A stretch of DNA of 64,000 bases, from NCBI RefSeq assembly GCF_013283365.1, contig NZ_WBYM01000002.1:310001-374000 (forward strand), in the 5' to 3' direction. Below are positions 53,346-62,539 of the stretch, in pieces (the first letter of the stretch is position 1; each line of letters opens with the position of its first letter). This stretch comes from Marinobacterium sp. xm-d-530. GTDB lineage: Bacteria; Pseudomonadota; Gammaproteobacteria; Pseudomonadales; Balneatricaceae. A model generated the notes under the pieces. That model had not been told where the DNA came from. It did not search any database and saw only the letters and a list, made by a program, of their open reading frames with translations. A program made the position numbers and the translations under genes.

Positions 53346-54566
53346 TTAGTCGAACTTACGACCTTTGCTAGCAGCGATACGCATACGAAGTGCATTCAAC
53401 TTAATGAAGCCAGCTGCGTCTTTCTGATCGTAAGAGCCTGCGTCATCTTCAAAGGTTGCAATGCTCTCGTCGAACAGACTCTCTTCAGAGCGACGACCAA
53501 CAACCGTCACGTTACCTTTGTACAGCTTCACACGAACTTCACCGTTCACGTACTTCTGACTCTCGTCGATCATCGTTTGAAGCATCTTACGCTCTTCTGA
53601 CCACCAGAAGCCGTTGTAGATGACTTTAGCGTAACGTGGCATCAACTCATCTTTTAGGTGAGCCGTTTCACGATCTAGAGTAATCGATTCAATCGCACGG
53701 TGTGCAGGCAGCATGATGGTTCCACCCGGTGTTTCGTAACAGCCACGTGACTTCATACCAACGAAACGGTTCTCTACGATATCAAGACGACCGATACCGT
53801 TTTCACCACCCACCTTGTTAAGGTAAGTCAATACGGTAGCTGGAGACATCTCTTCACCGTTGATCGCAACGATGTCACCCTGACGGTAGGTCAATTCAAG
53901 GTAAGTTGGCTGATCTGGAGCCTCCTCTGGAGAGACAGACCAACGCCACATATCGGCTTCAGCTTCTGCCCAAGGATCTTCAAGAATGCCGCCTTCGTAT
54001 GAGATGTGAAGCAGGTTCGCATCCATAGAGTAAGGTGATTTTTTCTTTTTGTTAGAGAAATCGACTGGGATGTTGTGAGTTTCACAGTAAGCCATCAACT
54101 TCTCACGCGAGTTAAGATCCCACTCACGCCAAGGTGCAATGACGTGCACGCCCGGTTTCAGTGCGTAGGCACCCAATTCGAAACGTACCTGATCGTTACC
54201 TTTACCGGTCGCACCGTGTGAAATCGCATCAGCACCAGTCTCGTTAGCGATCTCAACCAGACGCTTAGCGATGAGTGGACGAGCGATTGAAGTACCCAGT
54301 AGGTATTCACCTTCGTAAATAGTGTTCGCACGGAACATTGGGAATACGTAGTCACGAACAAACTCTTCACGAAGATCTTCGATGTAGATCTCCTTGACGC
54401 CCAAGGCTTCAGCTTTAGCTCGCGCTGGCTCAACCTCTTCACCCTGACCGATGTCAGCAGTAAAGGTTACAACTTCGGCATTGTACTCATCTTGTAACCA
54501 ACGAACGATTACAGAGGTATCCAAACCACCAGAATAAGCTAAAACGACTTTTTTAATGTCGGACAT
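53346..54566 (-). CDS. argG: Argininosuccinate synthase
   Basis: 406 residues from the ATG at 54566, which has GGAG seven bases upstream; a longer frame reaches 54578. The ATP pyrophosphatase loop [17 protein letters not shown] at the N-terminus, [15 protein letters not shown] near 115 and [17 protein letters not shown] near 180 are typical of the short (type 1) ArgG. It joins citrulline and aspartate. It stands alone here, while argD and argF lie 1.4-2.6 kb away on the other strand. Confidence 0.96.
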   Translation of the reverse strand: MSDIKKVVLAYSGGLDTSVIVRWLQDEYNAEVVTFTADIGQGEEVEPARAKAEALGVKEIYIEDLREEFVRDYVFPMFRANTIYEGEYLLGTSIARPLIAKRLVEIANETGADAISHGATGKGNDQVRFELGAYALKPGVHVIAPWREWDLNSREKLMAYCETHNIPVDFSNKKKKSPYSMDANLLHISYEGGILEDPWAEAEADMWRWSVSPEEAPDQPTYLELTYRQGDIVAINGEEMSPATVLTYLNKVGGENGIGRLDIVENRFVGMKSRGCYETPGGTIMLPAHRAIESITLDRETAHLKDELMPRYAKVIYNGFWWSEERKMLQTMIDESQKYVNGEVRVKLYKGNVTVVGRRSEESLFDESIATFEDDAGSYDQKDAAGFIKLNALRMRIAASKGRKFD

Positions 54567-54770
54567 TGACGACTCCAACTACATGCTCACCCGATCTGGG
54601 TAGAGGTTAATACGGCGCACTGAACTCATGAATCAGACAGCGCTAAAATTTATGGGGGGAAATTATAGCGAACATTTAAATAAATATCAGTAGATCTGAG
54701 TTTTAACTCTGCCCTTATCCTTTGGATTTGTTAAACTCCATAAAACCCCATCGAAGAGTAAGGATCTACT

Positions 54771-55433
54771 GTGCCAAATTCGAAACAGCGTCACCCAATG
54801 GCAGACCGTTTCCGTGGTTATCTTCCCGTTGTTGTTGATGTCGAAACGGCTGGATTCAATGCTCAAACCGATGCTCTCTTAGAGATTGCAGCGGTCACTC
54901 TGACCATGGATGAAGAGGGCTACCTGATCGTAGATCAGTCAATTGAGGCGCACGTAGAGCCTTTCGAAGGGGCAAACCTAGAACAATCGGCGTTGGATTT
55001 CACCGGCATCGACCCTTGGTCGCCGGATCGTGAGGCCGAGCCAGAACTCATGGCGATGGAGAAGATCTTCAAGCCTATCCGCAAAGCGGTTAAAGCGCAT
55101 GACTGCAAACGAGCCATTTTGGTTGGACATAACGCCCACTTTGATCATAGCTTTGTATGCAATGCAGCTGATCGTTGTGACATCAAGCGCAATCCATTCC
55201 ACCCATTCTCCACTTTTGATACCGCCACACTGGCGGGTCTAGCGTATGGCCATACGGTCCTCGCTAAGGCGTGCGATCTCGCCGGAATTAGCTTCGACAA
55301 CAAACAGGCGCACTCCGCTCTCTACGACACAGAGAAAACGGCCGAGCTATTTTGCATGATTGTCAATCAGTGGAAAGAGATGGGGGGATGGGACATGATG
55401 CTCGCCCTCAGAGAAGAGAGCGAGCTGGACTAA
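54771..55433 (+). CDS. rnt: Ribonuclease T
   Basis: 220 residues from a GTG. A DEDDh exonuclease: Asp23 and Glu25 in [10 protein letters not shown], the second Asp in [12 protein letters not shown] near 123-130, and the HxxxxD site in [16 protein letters not shown] near 180. Basic and aromatic patches of RNase T are kept. It trims the 3' CCA end of tRNA and matures small stable RNAs. It is followed by grxD on the opposite strand; pseudomonads also have rnt near argF and a monothiol glutaredoxin. Confidence 0.94.
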   Translation: MPNSKQRHPMADRFRGYLPVVVDVETAGFNAQTDALLEIAAVTLTMDEEGYLIVDQSIEAHVEPFEGANLEQSALDFTGIDPWSPDREAEPELMAMEKIFKPIRKAVKAHDCKRAILVGHNAHFDHSFVCNAADRCDIKRNPFHPFSTFDTATLAGLAYGHTVLAKACDLAGISFDNKQAHSALYDTEKTAELFCMIVNQWKEMGGWDMMLALREESELD

Positions 55434-55449
55434 CAAGCGTCAGCGGGGA

Positions 55450-55791
55450 TTAACCCTCAGCGTTGTCACCCTCTTCAGATTTAGCCGCTTCAGAGACCAA
55501 TGTCTGTAGTTCACCGCTCGCTGCCATATCACAGATAATGTCACACCCGCCGACTAGCTCACCATTAACCCACAACTGAGGGAAGGTCGGCCAGTTAGCG
55601 TACTTTGGTAGTTCTGCACGAATGTCAGGGTTCTCAAGGATGTTTACGAAAGCAAAACGTTCGTTACACGACATCAACGCTTCAGATGCACGTGATGAAA
55701 AACCACACTGAGGAAAGCGAGGTGTGCCTTTCATGTAAAGAAGAATGGCATTGCTTTCGATCTGTTCTTTAATTGTCTCTAAAGTGCTCAT
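55450..55791 (-). CDS. grxD: Monothiol glutaredoxin, Grx4 family
   Basis: 113 residues. The CGFS active site is in FPQCGFSSRA (Cys29), with the glutathione-binding TFPQLWVNGELVGGCDI near 70-86. CGFS glutaredoxins bind a [2Fe-2S] cluster between two subunits and pass it to target proteins in iron-sulfur assembly. It is convergent with rnt. Confidence 0.95.
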   Translation of the reverse strand: MSTLETIKEQIESNAILLYMKGTPRFPQCGFSSRASEALMSCNERFAFVNILENPDIRAELPKYANWPTFPQLWVNGELVGGCDIICDMAASGELQTLVSEAAKSEEGDNAEG

Positions 55792-55876
55792 TAACTCACC
55801 TCTTAAATCTCATTGAACGAATGGGCGCACTATACAGTAAATCTGAGTAAAAAACTCGGTTATAACCACTCTAAGA

Positions 55877-55905
55877 TTGCTTATTTTGTAAGCACAAAAT
55901 AATAT
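55877..55905 (+). promoter_or_regulatory. argD promoter with a palindrome in the spacer
   Basis: TTGCTT (55877-55882) and TAATAT (55900-55905) with a 17-base spacer. TTATTTTGT-AAGC-ACAAAATAA (55881-55902), a perfect 9-base inverted repeat, overlaps both boxes and fills the spacer. That is a good place for a repressor. It does not match the ArgR box as I know it. Confidence 0.55.
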
Positions 55906-55916
55906 TAGTCTCCAGC

Positions 55917-55937
55917 GACAGCCACGGCTGTCTTTTT
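55917..55937 (+). terminator. Terminator-like hairpin in the argD leader
   Basis: GACAGCC-AC-GGCTGTC followed by TTTTT, about 6 bases after the predicted transcription start and 23 bases before the argD ATG. No plus-strand gene directly upstream needs a terminator, so a leader role (mRNA stability or attenuation) is more likely. Confidence 0.5.
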
Positions 55938-55960
55938 GCGTTTTATGGAGAACACTTTCA

Positions 55961-57142
55961 ATGACCATGACCCCTGTAATGCCCACCTACGCTCGGTTAC
56001 CTGTTGCTTTCACTCACGGTGAAGGCGTTTGGTTGTACGACACTGAGGGGCGACGCTATCTGGATGCACTTTCTGGCATTGCAGTAACTGGTCTTGGTCA
56101 CGCTCACCCTGCCGTTACTCAAGCACTCAGCGAACAAGCCGCTAAACTGATTCACACCTCCAACCTGTACGAGATCTCTCTGCAACAGCAACTGGGTGAA
56201 AAGTTGTGTAAAGAGACCAATATGGAAGCGGTCTACTTCTGTAACTCCGGTGCGGAATCGAATGAGGCGGCAATCAAGATTGCTCGTAAATACGGTAACG
56301 ATCGCGGCATCACTAATCCGTCTATCATTGTGATGGAACAGAGTTTTCATGGCCGCACCATGGCAACGCTGTCAGCCACGGGAAATCGTGCCATACAAGC
56401 GGGGTTTGAACCGCTTCTGAGTGGCTTCGTGCGCGTGCCATACGATGATGTTGAAGCGATTAAGAAGGTCGCATCAAACAACCGCAGCATTGTGGCGATT
56501 CTTGTAGAGCCCGTTCAGGGTGAAGGTGGCGTGCACGTCCCTACCGACGGCTACCTAAAAGCACTGCGTGAGATTTGTGATGAGAATGAGTGGCTGCTCA
56601 TGCTTGATGAGGTTCAAACAGGTAATGGACGTACTGGCAAATACTTTGCATTCCAACATGAAGGTGTACAGCCTGACGTATTGACCACAGCAAAAGGTCT
56701 AGGCAACGGGGTTCCTATTGGTGCCTGCTTGGTTGCAAAACATGGCAACCATGTATTCGGTCCTGGTAACCACGGCTCAACCTACGGTGGTAATCCATTG
56801 GTATGTGCGGCGGCGCTTGCCGTTTACAACACCATCCAAAATGAAGAACTGATGGCCAATGCGATGGCTCGTGGCCAACAGATTCGTGATGGCTTGGCCT
56901 CTCGCTTTGCCGACCTTGAAGAATTTGTTGAGGTACGAGGCAAAGGGTTGATGATCGGTTGTCAGTTCAATACTGACATTGCTGGCTTAGCTAAACTTGC
57001 CTCTGACAATCAGCTATTGCTCAATGTGAATGGAGGAGGTAAGGTTATTCGATTGCTACCACCTCTAATCATCTCTGAGTCTGAAGCAGAGCAACTGATA
57101 GAGACTGTATCTGAGCTAGTTCATCAGCTACTTGCAAAGTAA
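55961..57142 (+). CDS. argD: Acetylornithine/aspartate aminotransferase family protein ArgD
   Basis: 393 residues, class III PLP transaminase. AVTGLGHAHPAVTQAL near 38-53, the PLP-binding CNSGAESNEAAIKIARKYG near 92, MLDEVQTGNGRTGKYFAFQH near 218 and the Schiff-base Lys in TTAKGLGNGVPIGA near 245 are ArgD motifs. It makes N-acetylornithine in arginine synthesis and may also act on succinyl-diaminopimelate. GGAG lies 10 bases before the ATG. argF follows after a hairpin. Confidence 0.93.
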   Translation: MTMTPVMPTYARLPVAFTHGEGVWLYDTEGRRYLDALSGIAVTGLGHAHPAVTQALSEQAAKLIHTSNLYEISLQQQLGEKLCKETNMEAVYFCNSGAESNEAAIKIARKYGNDRGITNPSIIVMEQSFHGRTMATLSATGNRAIQAGFEPLLSGFVRVPYDDVEAIKKVASNNRSIVAILVEPVQGEGGVHVPTDGYLKALREICDENEWLLMLDEVQTGNGRTGKYFAFQHEGVQPDVLTTAKGLGNGVPIGACLVAKHGNHVFGPGNHGSTYGGNPLVCAAALAVYNTIQNEELMANAMARGQQIRDGLASRFADLEEFVEVRGKGLMIGCQFNTDIAGLAKLASDNQLLLNVNGGGKVIRLLPPLIISESEAEQLIETVSELVHQLLAK

Positions 57143-57167
57143 TCAAAACTAACTTTATTTAGGATAT

Positions 57168-57202
57168 CGTCAGCCATGCATTTGGCTGACGTTTTAATTT
57201 TT
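57168..57202 (+). terminator. Terminator-like hairpin overlapping the argF start region
   Basis: CGTCAGCCA-TGCATT-TGGCTGACG (9-bp perfect stem) followed by TTTTAATTTTT, then the argF ATG at 57203. It may end most argD transcripts or attenuate argF. Confidence 0.7.
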
Positions 57203-58111
57203 ATGGGAACAAGACACTTTCTAACTCTTCTAGACCTAACGCCTGAAGAGCTTAACAAACTGATCAATCGTGCGATTGAACTCAAACGCATGCGCAATGC
57301 GGGAGAGATCTACGAGCCACTCAAGAATCGCGTTATGGCGATGATCTTTGAAAAGTCGTCTACACGAACACGTGTCTCCTTCGAAGCAGGCATGGCACAG
57401 TTTGGTGGTCATGCGATGTTCCTATCCCCTCGCGACACCCAGCTGGGACGCGGTGAACCGATTGAAGACAGCGCTCGAGTCATCTCTAGCATGGTTGATG
57501 TAGTGATGATTCGCACCTTCAGCCACGAATTAGTTGAAACCTTTGCAGCCAACTCCAAGGTGCCGGTCATTAACGCGCTGACCGATGAGTTCCACCCCTG
57601 TCAGCTTCTTGCCGACATGCAGACCTATCAAGAGATCCGAGGTTCTATTAAAGGTAAGACCGTGGCATGGGTTGGTGATGGCAATAACATGTGCAGTAGC
57701 TACATCAATGCGGCTCGCCAGTTTGATTTCCATTTAAACGTCGCTTGTCCTAAAGGTTTTGAGCCAGATGCAGAGCTACTCGCCGCAAACCCTGGTCGTG
57801 TAACAATTACTCATGATCCCAAAGAAGCCGTTAAAGATAGCGACCTGGTTGTAACCGATGTTTGGGCATCAATGGGACAGGAGGAGGAAGAGGCTCTTCG
57901 TCTGAAGCGTTTTGATGGATTCCAAGTCAATACAGCATTGATGGATCTCGCTAAACCGGATGCTCTATTCATGCACTGCCTGCCGGCTCACCGCGGTGAA
58001 GAGGTCAGCGACGAAATGATGGACGACCCACGTTGCGTTGCATTTCAAGAAGCTGAAAACCGCCTACACGCCCAAAAAGCACTTCTGGAGTTCCTTCTAG
58101 TAGGCATTTAA
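57203..58111 (+). CDS. argF: Ornithine carbamoyltransferase
   Basis: 302 residues from the ATG at 57203; an in-frame ATG at 57176 lies inside the hairpin. The product from 57203 begins [17 protein letters not shown], like Pseudomonas ArgF. Carbamoyl-phosphate motif [15 protein letters not shown] near 43-57, the ornithine loop [11 protein letters not shown] near 130 and [11 protein letters not shown] near 262 are present. It makes citrulline. No ribosome site is seen before either start. It follows argD on the same strand. Confidence 0.95.
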   Translation: MGTRHFLTLLDLTPEELNKLINRAIELKRMRNAGEIYEPLKNRVMAMIFEKSSTRTRVSFEAGMAQFGGHAMFLSPRDTQLGRGEPIEDSARVISSMVDVVMIRTFSHELVETFAANSKVPVINALTDEFHPCQLLADMQTYQEIRGSIKGKTVAWVGDGNNMCSSYINAARQFDFHLNVACPKGFEPDAELLAANPGRVTITHDPKEAVKDSDLVVTDVWASMGQEEEEALRLKRFDGFQVNTALMDLAKPDALFMHCLPAHRGEEVSDEMMDDPRCVAFQEAENRLHAQKALLEFLLVGI

Positions 58112-58119
58112 CCCTTTGA

Positions 58120-58143
58120 GTAAGCAGTCCATGGGCTGCTTAC
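58120..58143 (+). terminator. Hairpin after argF
   Basis: GTAAGCAG/CTGCTTAC, 8 bp with an inner CC/GG, 8 bases after the argF stop. Only a weak T-tract follows. Confidence 0.5.
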
Positions 58144-58189
58144 TTGATATGGTCTATACTGGCCTCAATGCAATTAGCTGGAGTCAGCC

Positions 58190-59131
58190 ATGATCGATCT
58201 TCGACATCTTAAAACTCTTGTGGCATTAAGAGATGCCGGTAGCCTTGTCGAAGCTGCAGAGCGGGTTCACTTAACCCAATCGGCCCTCTCACACCAAATC
58301 AAAGATCTCGAAGAGCGCCTAAACTGCTCGCTGTTCATCCGCAAAACCAAACCGATTAGTTTTACCTCTGCTGGTCAACGCATACTATCGTTGGCGGATG
58401 ATATTCTACCGATGATCCGAACAGCCGAGCGTGATATTGCTCGCTTAGCGGGTGGTGAAGTTGGTCGTTTGAATATCTGTATCGAGTGTCATAGCTGTTT
58501 TGATTGGCTCATGCCAACCATCGACTCATTCCGCAAGAATTGGCCTGAAGTTGAGATGGATCTTTCAACCGGCTTTACATTCCAGCCACTGCCTGCACTG
58601 GCTCGTGGTGATATCGACCTTGTTATCACATCGGATCCAGAGCCAAGAAACGGCATTCACTACGTTCCACTGTTCAGTTACGAATCGATGCTCGCCCTTA
58701 GTCGCCAACACCGACTCAACGCTAAAAAGCAGATTGAGCCGTCGGATCTATCGGAAGAGACCCTGATCACCTACCCCGTCGATCAAAACCGTTTGGATCT
58801 GTTCACACGATTTTTAGACCCAGCAGGTATCGAACCTCAAGAAATTCGCACGGCGGAGTTAACTGTTATGATGGTGCAGCTGGTTGCTAGTGGTCGAGGC
58901 GTGGCTGCGCTGCCAAATTGGGCACTGCACGAGTATCTTGAAAAGCAGTTCATCGATGCCAAGTCCTTGGGTGAAGAGGGTTTGTGGTGCACACTCTATG
59001 CGGCTATCCGCGAAGAGCAGAAAGAGTCAGACTTCATGCTGGACTTCCTAAGCACCGCGCAAGAGATCAGCTTTAAACGACTCAACGGTATTAAAGCCGC
59101 GATCACCAAGTTCGAAACCAACGATGAGTAA
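58190..59131 (+). CDS. metR: LysR-family regulator MetR
   Basis: 313 residues. The helix-turn-helix region (IDLRHLKTLVALRDAGSLVEAAERVHLTQSALSHQIKDLEERL) and the effector domain with ICIECHSCFDWLMPTIDSFR near 95-114 are those of MetR. MetR controls metE, metF and other methionine genes with homocysteine as cofactor. No met gene is adjacent. It begins a short plus-strand run; yqcC overlaps its end by 8 bases. Confidence 0.92.
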   Translation: MIDLRHLKTLVALRDAGSLVEAAERVHLTQSALSHQIKDLEERLNCSLFIRKTKPISFTSAGQRILSLADDILPMIRTAERDIARLAGGEVGRLNICIECHSCFDWLMPTIDSFRKNWPEVEMDLSTGFTFQPLPALARGDIDLVITSDPEPRNGIHYVPLFSYESMLALSRQHRLNAKKQIEPSDLSEETLITYPVDQNRLDLFTRFLDPAGIEPQEIRTAELTVMMVQLVASGRGVAALPNWALHEYLEKQFIDAKSLGEEGLWCTLYAAIREEQKESDFMLDFLSTAQEISFKRLNGIKAAITKFETNDE

Positions 59132-59453
59132 AGCTCAAGCCGTTACACTATCGATCGCAGCGATCAGAGATGAGATGGAGCGTTTATCTCTGTGGGAAGC
59201 ATCGCCACCCTCAGAGGAAGCGTTAAACAGCCAGCAACCTTTTTGCATCGACACGCTTGAGTTTACTCAGTGGTTGCAGTGGATTTTGATACCTAGGCTG
59301 GAAGCCCTTTTAAAAACTAATATTCCTCTGCCTGACTCTAGTGACATCCACCCCTATGCCGAAGAGGCATTGAAGAGTCGTACAGAGAACACCCAATTAA
59401 TCGCTCAGATTCAACAACTCGATAGTGCACTCAGCGGGGATACTAATGGCTGA
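59124..59453 (+). CDS. YqcC-family protein
   Basis: 109 residues, all helical and soluble. The motif PFCIDTLEFTQWLQWILIPRLEALL in the middle is the YqcC/DUF446 signature. The function is unknown; in enterics it is found next to a tRNA pseudouridine synthase gene (truC). Here it overlaps metR (8 bases) and the antiporter gene (8 bases), so all three are likely translated from one mRNA. Confidence 0.88.
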   Translation: MSKAQAVTLSIAAIRDEMERLSLWEASPPSEEALNSQQPFCIDTLEFTQWLQWILIPRLEALLKTNIPLPDSSDIHPYAEEALKSRTENTQLIAQIQQLDSALSGDTNG

Positions 59454-61428
59454 AAGCTACGGTCTATTTGAACAGATACTGCTTATTTTCATTGGTGCCG
59501 TTATTGCCACCACCCTGTTCAGACGTTTAAAACTGCCAGCCATTTTGGCCTACCTAGCTATGGGCGCCCTGATTGGCCCGTTTGCGCTTCAAGTTGCACA
59601 CCCCGATCAGATGGCGCTGCTTTCGGAGCTTGGCGTTGTATTCCTTCTGTTCATGCTGGGTCTTGAGTTCTCATTGCCAAAAATGATTGCCATGCGCAAA
59701 ACCGTTCTTGGCTTAGGTTCAGCCCAAGTCATTACTACCTCCGCTATTTTCATCGGCTTATCGCTACTAATGGGAATGGAGTTGGCACCCTCCATCGTTC
59801 TAGCCGGTGCATTAGCTTTATCATCAACGGCCATCGTGACTAAGGAGCTCATTCGACTCCAGCAGCTAGGCCAACCACATGGGCAACTATCCTTTGGGAT
59901 TCTGCTATTTCAAGATATTGCCGCGGTCGTTTTTCTGATCTTAGTCCCTGCGCTTGGAACCAGCACCGCTGAAAGCAGCGAATCAATCATCTGGCCACTA
60001 CTGCAAGGCGCCGGATTGCTTCTACTGCTTCTCATACTTGGGCACAAAATTCTGCCTGCGCTGTTTAATGAGATTGCCCGTGAACGCTCGGATGAGCTAT
60101 TTGTACTGGTTGCACTGGTCACCGCTATGACGGCAGCTTGGATTACTCACGCAGCGGGCCTATCAATGGCTTTAGGTGGCTTCTTAGCGGGCATGATGTT
60201 GGGCGAGAGTCACTTTAAGCATCAACTTGAGAATGACATACGCCCATTTAGAGATGTGCTGCTTGGCCTCTTCTTCGTCACTGTGGGTATGCAGCTTGAT
60301 CTGTCTGCGCTGGTTGAAAACATCCACTGGGTTATTCTAACGACTCTGATGCTGGTCACGGCGAAAACCCTCGTCATTTTGCTGCTAGGTCGTCTATTCG
60401 GTAATAACGCAAACACCTCCCTGAAAGCAGGCATCAGTCTAGCTCAAGGCGGTGAGTTTGGCTTTGCCCTACTCGCGGTTGCTCTGACCTATCACGTGAT
60501 CGACAGTGACCTAAACGCTGTCTTAGTCTCCACCATTATCATTTCGATGGTCATTACACCTAGTCTATTAGATAAAGCCGATTGGATTGCAGAGCGCTTT
60601 TTCCCAACCGCAAACAGCAGTGAATCTGTGCCAGAGCACCAACATGCTGATGCCGCCAGCCAACATCACGAACTCGCAGACCATGTCATCATTTGTGGCT
60701 ATGGTCGTGTTGGACAGATTGTGGCTCGTTTTCTGAAGCAGATGGGGATTCAATACGTAGCCATCGATCCGGACCCGATTCGCATTAAAGAGGCCTCTTC
60801 AGCCGGTGAGCCTGCCTATTACGGCGATGCCAAACGTGTCGATATTATGCGAGGCTTAGGAGCTGCGAAGGCTCGCCTTATTATTCTGACGCTGCCTAAC
60901 CCCAAGTCGAGCCTTGAGACGTTAAAACAGATCAAGCGCGAATTCGGTGATATCCCAGTACTCGTTAGAACCCAGGATGATTATCACTTAGAGCAGTTTC
61001 AGATATACGGCGCAGCAGAGGTGGTACCTGAGGCCCTTGAGGGCAGCCTAATGTTGGTCTCTCACGTCCTCACACTGCTGGATGTTCCCGCCGATATCAT
61101 CAAAGAGCGAATTCGTACCGTAAGATCACAACGTTATCGGATATTGCATGGTTTCGTTCACGGCGGACAATCCCTGAAAGCCGATTTAGACCCAAGCCGT
61201 GTGATTCAAAAGCACGCGGTTACTCTCTCTGAGAATGCCTATGCTTGTGGCAAAACCCTAGACGCTCTCGAGCTAGAATTAGAGATCAGCTCACTGATTC
61301 AACAGGGTGAGGAGATCGACAATCCATCGGGTACTCTGCAACTTAATGAGGGTGATACTTTGATTCTGAACGGATCGCCTAGGGAGATTGAACAGGCAGA
61401 AGAGAGGATTCTGCTCGGCAACCTGTGA
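59446..61428 (+). CDS. Kef-type monovalent cation:proton antiporter with RCK domains (CPA2)
   Basis: 660 residues from the ATG at 59446, which has GGGGA five bases upstream. About 12 membrane helices fill residues 5-385 (LAYLAMGALIGPFAL; LGVVFLLFMLGLEFSL; SLAQGGEFGFALLAVAL). An RCK_N domain follows with the nucleotide fold VIICGYGRVGQIVARFLKQMG near 415-435, then an RCK_C (TrkA_C) domain at about 575-655. KefB/KefC act as glutathione-gated potassium efflux systems. The added RCK_C domain and lack of a KefF/KefG partner here leave the exact ion and gating open. Confidence 0.9.
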   Translation: MAESYGLFEQILLIFIGAVIATTLFRRLKLPAILAYLAMGALIGPFALQVAHPDQMALLSELGVVFLLFMLGLEFSLPKMIAMRKTVLGLGSAQVITTSAIFIGLSLLMGMELAPSIVLAGALALSSTAIVTKELIRLQQLGQPHGQLSFGILLFQDIAAVVFLILVPALGTSTAESSESIIWPLLQGAGLLLLLLILGHKILPALFNEIARERSDELFVLVALVTAMTAAWITHAAGLSMALGGFLAGMMLGESHFKHQLENDIRPFRDVLLGLFFVTVGMQLDLSALVENIHWVILTTLMLVTAKTLVILLLGRLFGNNANTSLKAGISLAQGGEFGFALLAVALTYHVIDSDLNAVLVSTIIISMVITPSLLDKADWIAERFFPTANSSESVPEHQHADAASQHHELADHVIICGYGRVGQIVARFLKQMGIQYVAIDPDPIRIKEASSAGEPAYYGDAKRVDIMRGLGAAKARLIILTLPNPKSSLETLKQIKREFGDIPVLVRTQDDYHLEQFQIYGAAEVVPEALEGSLMLVSHVLTLLDVPADIIKERIRTVRSQRYRILHGFVHGGQSLKADLDPSRVIQKHAVTLSENAYACGKTLDALELELEISSLIQQGEEIDNPSGTLQLNEGDTLILNGSPREIEQAEERILLGNL

Positions 61429-61477
61429 TTCGCTCGCCGACATGGTAAAATCGCGTGCTTAGAAAATGGAGTCAGCG

Positions 61478-62530
61478 ATGAGCGATCAACAGGTAACTTT
61501 AACCGCACTATTCAAACAGGCCGGAACCGCGATGCGTATCTATGATCTCGGCCGTCGTATCAGAGCATTCAGTGCTGACGAGTTTGAACGCATCGAGACT
61601 CAGGCCACCCCTTACCCTACTCCCTACCTGCAGCACGCATGGATCGCGCTGCTACTTTGGAATCCTAAGTCTGCTGATGAGAATGCCGTCTGGTTTTTGA
61701 AGTTACCGCTTGATGAGCAAGGGTTTCTGCTCAGCGCTGTGCGTGATGATATCGTCAATCGCCTACTGCAAAACGTTCAATCCAGTATCGACGGTGTTCC
61801 AACAGAAGACAGCCTCAAAGAGAATCCTTTTGCGTTTAAACCAAGCGATGAAAAGATGGCACTATTTCATGCCAAAGCAGCACTGGATAACCAACAAGCA
61901 GCATCAGCCTATTACGAGCCTGTGCAGCAATTTATCAGCCAACCCAACCTTGATACTGGCTGGGAGAACTTGTCACTTCAAGGCTTGGCTGATTTTGTTG
62001 TAAGACTTGAACAGTCCGGTAACGAAGCCACTCTTGTGAACGCACTGAATCAGCTTCCAGAAGGCTTACACGCACAAGTTCTTGGGTTGCTTGAACACGC
62101 AAAGCCTAGCAGCGACCTATCCGAAAAGCTGTTGCATCAGCTAACAGAGGCATTAAGCGAAAACAGAGACCCTGTGCTTATCTCGCTTCTTATCCGTGCG
62201 CTCTCTAGTGCTAAAACAGAAAGCCATACGCATCAGGCGATTGAAGCTGTTCTCAATAGCAGAGCAGCACAGAGTGCTGAGCTGCTCGCTGCGATCGCTA
62301 CCCGTTGTGAAAATGCGCTGCTTGAGCCAACACTTCTAACTCTGTTTTTAGAGGCTCTAGCTAAGTGTGATGCCGGGCAGAACGCCTTCAGTCGTATCCT
62401 AGCAGACTTGATGTACCTGCCGGTGCATCGAGTCTTGATGGTTCAAGCGCTTCGCTCATCCTCGGTGTCCGATGCACTGAAACAGGCAACCGATCAAATG
62501 TTCGGCCCACACTTTCGCCAACCACAATAG
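61478..62530 (+). CDS. DUF3549 family protein
   Basis: 350 residues from the ATG at 61478 with GGAG six bases upstream. The opening TLTALFKQAGTAMRIYDLGRRI and the segment QHAWIALLLWNPKSADENAVWFLKLPLDEQG near 50-80 identify DUF3549. The rest is helical, perhaps HEAT-like. The function is unknown; the family appears confined to gammaproteobacteria such as Pseudomonas and Marinobacter. It is followed after 9 bases by the yejK-like gene. Confidence 0.82.
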   Translation: MSDQQVTLTALFKQAGTAMRIYDLGRRIRAFSADEFERIETQATPYPTPYLQHAWIALLLWNPKSADENAVWFLKLPLDEQGFLLSAVRDDIVNRLLQNVQSSIDGVPTEDSLKENPFAFKPSDEKMALFHAKAALDNQQAASAYYEPVQQFISQPNLDTGWENLSLQGLADFVVRLEQSGNEATLVNALNQLPEGLHAQVLGLLEHAKPSSDLSEKLLHQLTEALSENRDPVLISLLIRALSSAKTESHTHQAIEAVLNSRAAQSAELLAAIATRCENALLEPTLLTLFLEALAKCDAGQNAFSRILADLMYLPVHRVLMVQALRSSSVSDALKQATDQMFGPHFRQPQ

Positions 62531-62539
62531 GCTCTTGCA

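Noticed and set aside
54567-54770. An ArgR box upstream of argG
   Set aside because: The AT-rich stretch near 54670-54690 has no good match to the TGAAT-N4-ATTCA pattern.
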